In this document: one piece after another, positions 35,089-38,600 of the stretch | How positions within the stretch are numbered: the first letter of the stretch is position 1 | Layout: each line of letters opens with the position of its first letter | Origin: JANLSO01 sp031362405 | GTDB lineage: Bacteria; Actinomycetota; Thermoleophilia; Miltoncostaeales; Miltoncostaeaceae | DNA length: 38,600 nt | Reading direction: 5' to 3' | Assembly (NCBI GenBank): GCA_031362405.1 | Contig: JANLSO010000005.1 | Coordinates: forward strand, 1-38,600 | Position numbers and translations under genes: made by a program | Notes under the pieces: model-generated | Database searches by the model: none | Told to the model about the DNA's origin: nothing | Seen by the model: only the letters and a program-made list of their open reading frames with translations

Positions 35089-36120
35089 CTACTTCCATCC
35101 CACTGCGTTCATCAGGCGCACGGCCCGCGCCTGGAAGCGGCCGGCGTTCACCAGAGGAGCCCGGTCGGCACGAAACCGGCCCCATGCGGCGATCCACTCG
35201 GCCTCGGCGACACCCTCTCTGACCGGGTACTCGCTGTTTCCCTCGGCGATGAGGCCCTGCGCCTCAGGGGTCAGCAGGTACTCCATCAACTTCACCGCCT
35301 CGGGTCGATGGTGGGCGTATTTAGTGAGCGCGACGCCGGAGACGTTCACATGCGTGCCCGACCCGACCTGCTCGACCCACACCGGCGCCACGGGGAAGCT
35401 GGGGTCGTCGCGGAGCGCGTTGCCGAGGTAGTAGGTGTTGGTCAGGCCGACATCACACGTTCCCTGAGCGATGGCCTGCAGCACCTCGGCGTCCGAGCCG
35501 CGGATGGTGGGCGAGTTGGCCATCCACCTCGTCAGCATCTCGCGCACCGCCGACTCGCCGCGCTCGGCGAGCAACGACGCGACGAGCGACTGGTTGTAGA
35601 TGTTGTTAGAGGTCCGAAGGCACAGCCGGCCCTTCCAACGGGGGTCGCCGAGAGCCGCGTACGTCGTGGGAGCTTGCGCCTCGGGGACGCGTGCGGTCGA
35701 GCGCATGACCGTACGCGCACGCCGGGAGATCGCAAACCAGCGGTTCTCGGGATCGCGCAGGTTCACCGGCACCTGCCGTTCGAGAACAGGGCTCGCGACC
35801 GGCGCGAGCAGGTTCAGCTCTGTTGCACGCCAGAGGAAACCGGCGTCCGTGGAGATCAATACGTCCGCGGTGGTGCGTTCGCCTTCGGCCGCGATCCGAT
35901 CGACGAGGGCGGCCGGTTCGCCACCGAGGATCTCCACGCGGATACCGGTCTCCTCAGTGAAGCGGCTGAAAACCTCTTCGGTGCCGTAGTGCGAGCGCGC
36001 CGAATATACGTTGACGACCGGTCCGTCGCTGCCGCGCCCGAATGCCATCCACCCGAGCCCGGCGAAAAGCGCCACCACGACCACGCCGACTCCGGTCCAT
36101 CGCATGACGCGGTTCGTCAT
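35089..36120 (-). CDS. Ferric-iron ABC transporter substrate-binding protein
   Basis: The 343-residue protein has an N-terminal export signal or anchor (WTGVGVVVVALFAGLGWMAF) with no lipobox Cys. The mature part begins VVNVYSARSHYGTEEVFSRF, typical of FbpA/FutA-like iron(III) proteins. The iron-binding tyrosine pair is visible in VGLTNTYYLGNAL. The C-terminal region has AEGNSEYPVREGV, common in this family. It would capture Fe(III) outside the membrane and hand it to the permease. Its ATG overlaps the stop of the ATPase gene by one base (TGATG). Confidence 0.93.
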   Translation of the reverse strand: MTNRVMRWTGVGVVVVALFAGLGWMAFGRGSDGPVVNVYSARSHYGTEEVFSRFTEETGIRVEILGGEPAALVDRIAAEGERTTADVLISTDAGFLWRATELNLLAPVASPVLERQVPVNLRDPENRWFAISRRARTVMRSTARVPEAQAPTTYAALGDPRWKGRLCLRTSNNIYNQSLVASLLAERGESAVREMLTRWMANSPTIRGSDAEVLQAIAQGTCDVGLTNTYYLGNALRDDPSFPVAPVWVEQVGSGTHVNVSGVALTKYAHHRPEAVKLMEYLLTPEAQGLIAEGNSEYPVREGVAEAEWIAAWGRFRADRAPLVNAGRFQARAVRLMNAVGWK

Positions 36121-37145
36121 CAGTCGGCGACGGTGGCGAAACCACGCGGCGTGTCGTACACACGCACCCGGACGGCTGCACCGATGGCGACCGCCTCGGT
36201 CGACGGGCGCTGCGACACCAGCTCCGAGCCATCCGCGAGGCGGATTCGGTACAGAATGTCGTGTCCGCGGAACTCACGGGAGACGATGCGGGCCTCGCCG
36301 CAGGCGTCACAAAGAGGCTCGACGAGTTCCGGACGAACCAGAAGATGCCCGCCGTCGGTATCTCGTAGCGGGCACGCGATCCCGCAGACGGTGAGCAGGT
36401 CGTGCGCCTGGGCGGCCGGCAGGAAGTTCGCGTCGCCGAGAAATGAGGCGGCCCAGCGCGAGGTCGGGGCGTAGTAGAGGTCTTCGGCGGTTCCGGTCTG
36501 CTCGATTCGGCCATCGCGCATCAGCACGATCCGATCGGCGAGCGAGAACGCCTCCTCGATCTCGTGGGTGACGAGCACGACCGTCACGCCCTCCGTCCTC
36601 AGGGCTGCCATCACCTCGGTGCGCAGCTCGCTGCGCAGCTGGGCGTCGATGGTGTTCCACGGCTCGTCGAGAAGCACGACGCGGGGCCGGGTGGCCAACG
36701 CCCGGGCGACGGCCACCCGCTGCTGCTGGCCGCCAGACAGCTGATGCGGGTGACGACCGCCGAAACCCCCGAGCCCCATGAGCTCGAGCAGGTGCGTCGC
36801 GCGCGCGGCGCGTTGCTTGCGCGGCAGCCCGAAGCCGATGTTCTCGGTGACCGTGAGATGAGGAAACAGGGCGTAGTCCTGAAAGACCAGGCCGACCTGA
36901 CGCTGACACGGGGCGTGCCAGACACCGCCGCCGCCCGCCACGATGGTGTCATCGATCCGGATCTCCCCGGCGTCGGGACTCTCGAAACCGGCGATCAGCC
37001 GAAGGAGCGTGGTCTTTCCGCAACCGCTTGGGCCGAGAAGGCTGACAACCTCGCCGTCGCCGATCTCGAGGTCGACATTGTCGACCGCGATCACGCCGCC
37101 GAAGCGGCGCGTCAGCGATCTCGTGGTGATCTTTGCGGGCGCCAT
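36120..37145 (-). CDS. Ferric-iron ABC transporter ATP-binding protein (FbpC-like)
   Basis: The 341-residue ATPase has Walker A LLGPSGCGKTTLLRL, Q-loop VFQDYALFPHLTV, signature LSGGQQQRVAVARA, Walker B VVLLDEPWNTID and the H-loop VTHEIEEAF. A C-terminal TOBE-like domain (about 250-341) follows, with LVRPELVEPLCDACGEARI. It energises the permease and binding protein downstream and leads the operon. The ATG at 37145 is part of the predicted operator (37143-37160) and has no ribosome binding site, so the message is probably nearly leaderless. Confidence 0.93.
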   Translation of the reverse strand: MAPAKITTRSLTRRFGGVIAVDNVDLEIGDGEVVSLLGPSGCGKTTLLRLIAGFESPDAGEIRIDDTIVAGGGGVWHAPCQRQVGLVFQDYALFPHLTVTENIGFGLPRKQRAARATHLLELMGLGGFGGRHPHQLSGGQQQRVAVARALATRPRVVLLDEPWNTIDAQLRSELRTEVMAALRTEGVTVVLVTHEIEEAFSLADRIVLMRDGRIEQTGTAEDLYYAPTSRWAASFLGDANFLPAAQAHDLLTVCGIACPLRDTDGGHLLVRPELVEPLCDACGEARIVSREFRGHDILYRIRLADGSELVSQRPSTEAVAIGAAVRVRVYDTPRGFATVAD

Positions 37146-37160
37146 GTTCGGCGAACCTTA
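37143..37160. promoter_or_regulatory. Iron-box-like operator (DtxR/IdeR type) at the Fe(III) ABC operon start
   Basis: On the minus strand it reads TAAGGTTCGCCGAACATG and contains the perfect palindrome GTTCG-C-CGAAC. Twelve of the first 18 positions match the recalled DtxR/IdeR consensus. A possible -10 (GATAAG) overlaps its upstream edge, and the site runs into the ATG. It matches 28488-28505 almost base for base. Confidence 0.6.
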
Positions 37161-37294
37161 TCTGACGATGAAGGGTCGACGCAGCGGACAGGTGACAGGT
37201 TCGCGTCTGCCGCGCATGGTGCCGGCATCGGGCTCGTCAGTCCGGGGCCAGAACGACCGCCGAAACGCCTGTTGCTCGTGCCCGCGCCGGCCGA

Positions 37295-37729
37295 CTATTT
37301 GCGGCCGTCGACGACCTTCAGTCGGTTCTGGGCGCGGCGGCGGGCGCCCTCGGCGGCCGTGCGAGCGGTCTCGTCGTCACCGGCCGCGGCAAGCGCTTCT
37401 TCGGCCTGCCGTAGAGACTCCTCGGCGCGGGCCTGGTCGATACCGTCAGCTGGCTCGGCCTGCTCGACGAGGATCAGCACGCGGTCTTCTCCGACCGACA
37501 TGTAGCCGTCGGTCGTCGCGAACGCCTGCTCGGTGTCGTCGAGCATCTTCAGGCGTGTCTCGCCAGGCTTGAGGAAACACACCAGCGGCTGGTGGCGGGG
37601 ATAGATACCCACCTCACCGGCAATGCTCGGGGCCACGACCACGTAGGCGAGGCCGTCGAACACGGTGCCCTCGGGGGTGAGGAGCTTTACCCCGATTCGC
37701 TTGCGATCGGCGCCGATGGCGGTCGACAC
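37295..37729 (-). CDS. atpC: ATP synthase F1 epsilon subunit
   Basis: The 144-residue protein has the beta-sandwich N-terminal domain (IGVKLLTPEGTVFDGLAYVVV, GEVGIYPRHQPLVCFLKPG) and the two-helix C-terminal domain (about 88-144: EESLRQAEEALAAAGDDETA) that can inhibit ATP hydrolysis. It sits in the central stalk of F1 with gamma. The GTG start is ten bases after the atpD stop, the usual order at the end of atp operons. The 149-base gap to the iron operon holds no gene. Confidence 0.95.
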   Translation of the reverse strand: MSTAIGADRKRIGVKLLTPEGTVFDGLAYVVVAPSIAGEVGIYPRHQPLVCFLKPGETRLKMLDDTEQAFATTDGYMSVGEDRVLILVEQAEPADGIDQARAEESLRQAEEALAAAGDDETARTAAEGARRRAQNRLKVVDGRK

Positions 37730-37739
37730 GGTGGTTCTC

Positions 37740-38600
<861 letters not shown>

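Overview
The window is gene-dense, high-GC chromosomal DNA of a bacterium, most likely an actinobacterium (Actinomycetota) outside the well-studied orders, perhaps Thermoleophilia-like. The signs are the strong G/C third-position bias, the many GTG starts, the ATGA/GTGA stop-start overlaps, the comF-hpf-secA-prfB order followed by ftsE-ftsX, and lipoprotein signals on secreted proteins. The lineage is inferred from gene content only. No rRNA, tRNA, CRISPR array, insertion sequence or phage gene was seen.

Region 1 (1-10.3 kb). Minus-strand housekeeping genes: comF, hpf, secA, prfB and, further along, ftsE and ftsX (cut by the window edge). Between prfB and ftsE lie threonine synthase and a cupin on the plus strand, and a glycosyltransferase/acyltransferase pair on the minus strand. 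A 64-base perfect hairpin sits between the two convergent pairs.

Region 2 (10.4-22.9 kb). An EamA-type transporter is followed by a decayed copy of its own 3' end. A long, tightly coupled minus-strand run then reads from 22.0 kb down to 11.3 kb: M20 peptidase, LytR-CpsA-Psr ligase with an extra C-terminal domain, UDP-glucose dehydrogenase, sugar nucleotidyltransferase, phosphoglucose/phosphomannose isomerase, S-adenosylhomocysteine hydrolase (ahcY), methylthioribose-1-phosphate isomerase (mtnA), a metallo-beta-lactamase-fold hydrolase and an MFS transporter that lacks a normal start codon. It joins nucleotide-sugar supply and cell-wall glycopolymer attachment to recycling of S-adenosylmethionine by-products.

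Region 3 (22.1-25.3 kb). A small methyltransferase, two large palindromes with a shared GGTGCC-N-GGCACC core, and a DeoR regulator overlapping an MFS transporter.

Region 4 (25.3-37.2 kb). This appears to be an iron region. An ABC exporter and an MFS exporter run leftward. An operon of imelysin (M75) lipoprotein, DUF1111 di-haem protein, second imelysin-like lipoprotein and HTTM membrane protein runs rightward. A ferric-iron ABC importer (ATPase, binding protein, permease) runs back towards it. The promoter regions of the imelysin operon and of the importer carry the same element, matching at 17 of 19 positions and resembling a DtxR/IdeR iron box. I regard this four-gene M75/di-haem/HTTM system, apparently co-regulated with the Fe(III) importer, as the most interesting content of the window.

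Region 5 (37.3-38.6 kb). The end of the ATP synthase operon: atpC and the C-terminal part of atpD.
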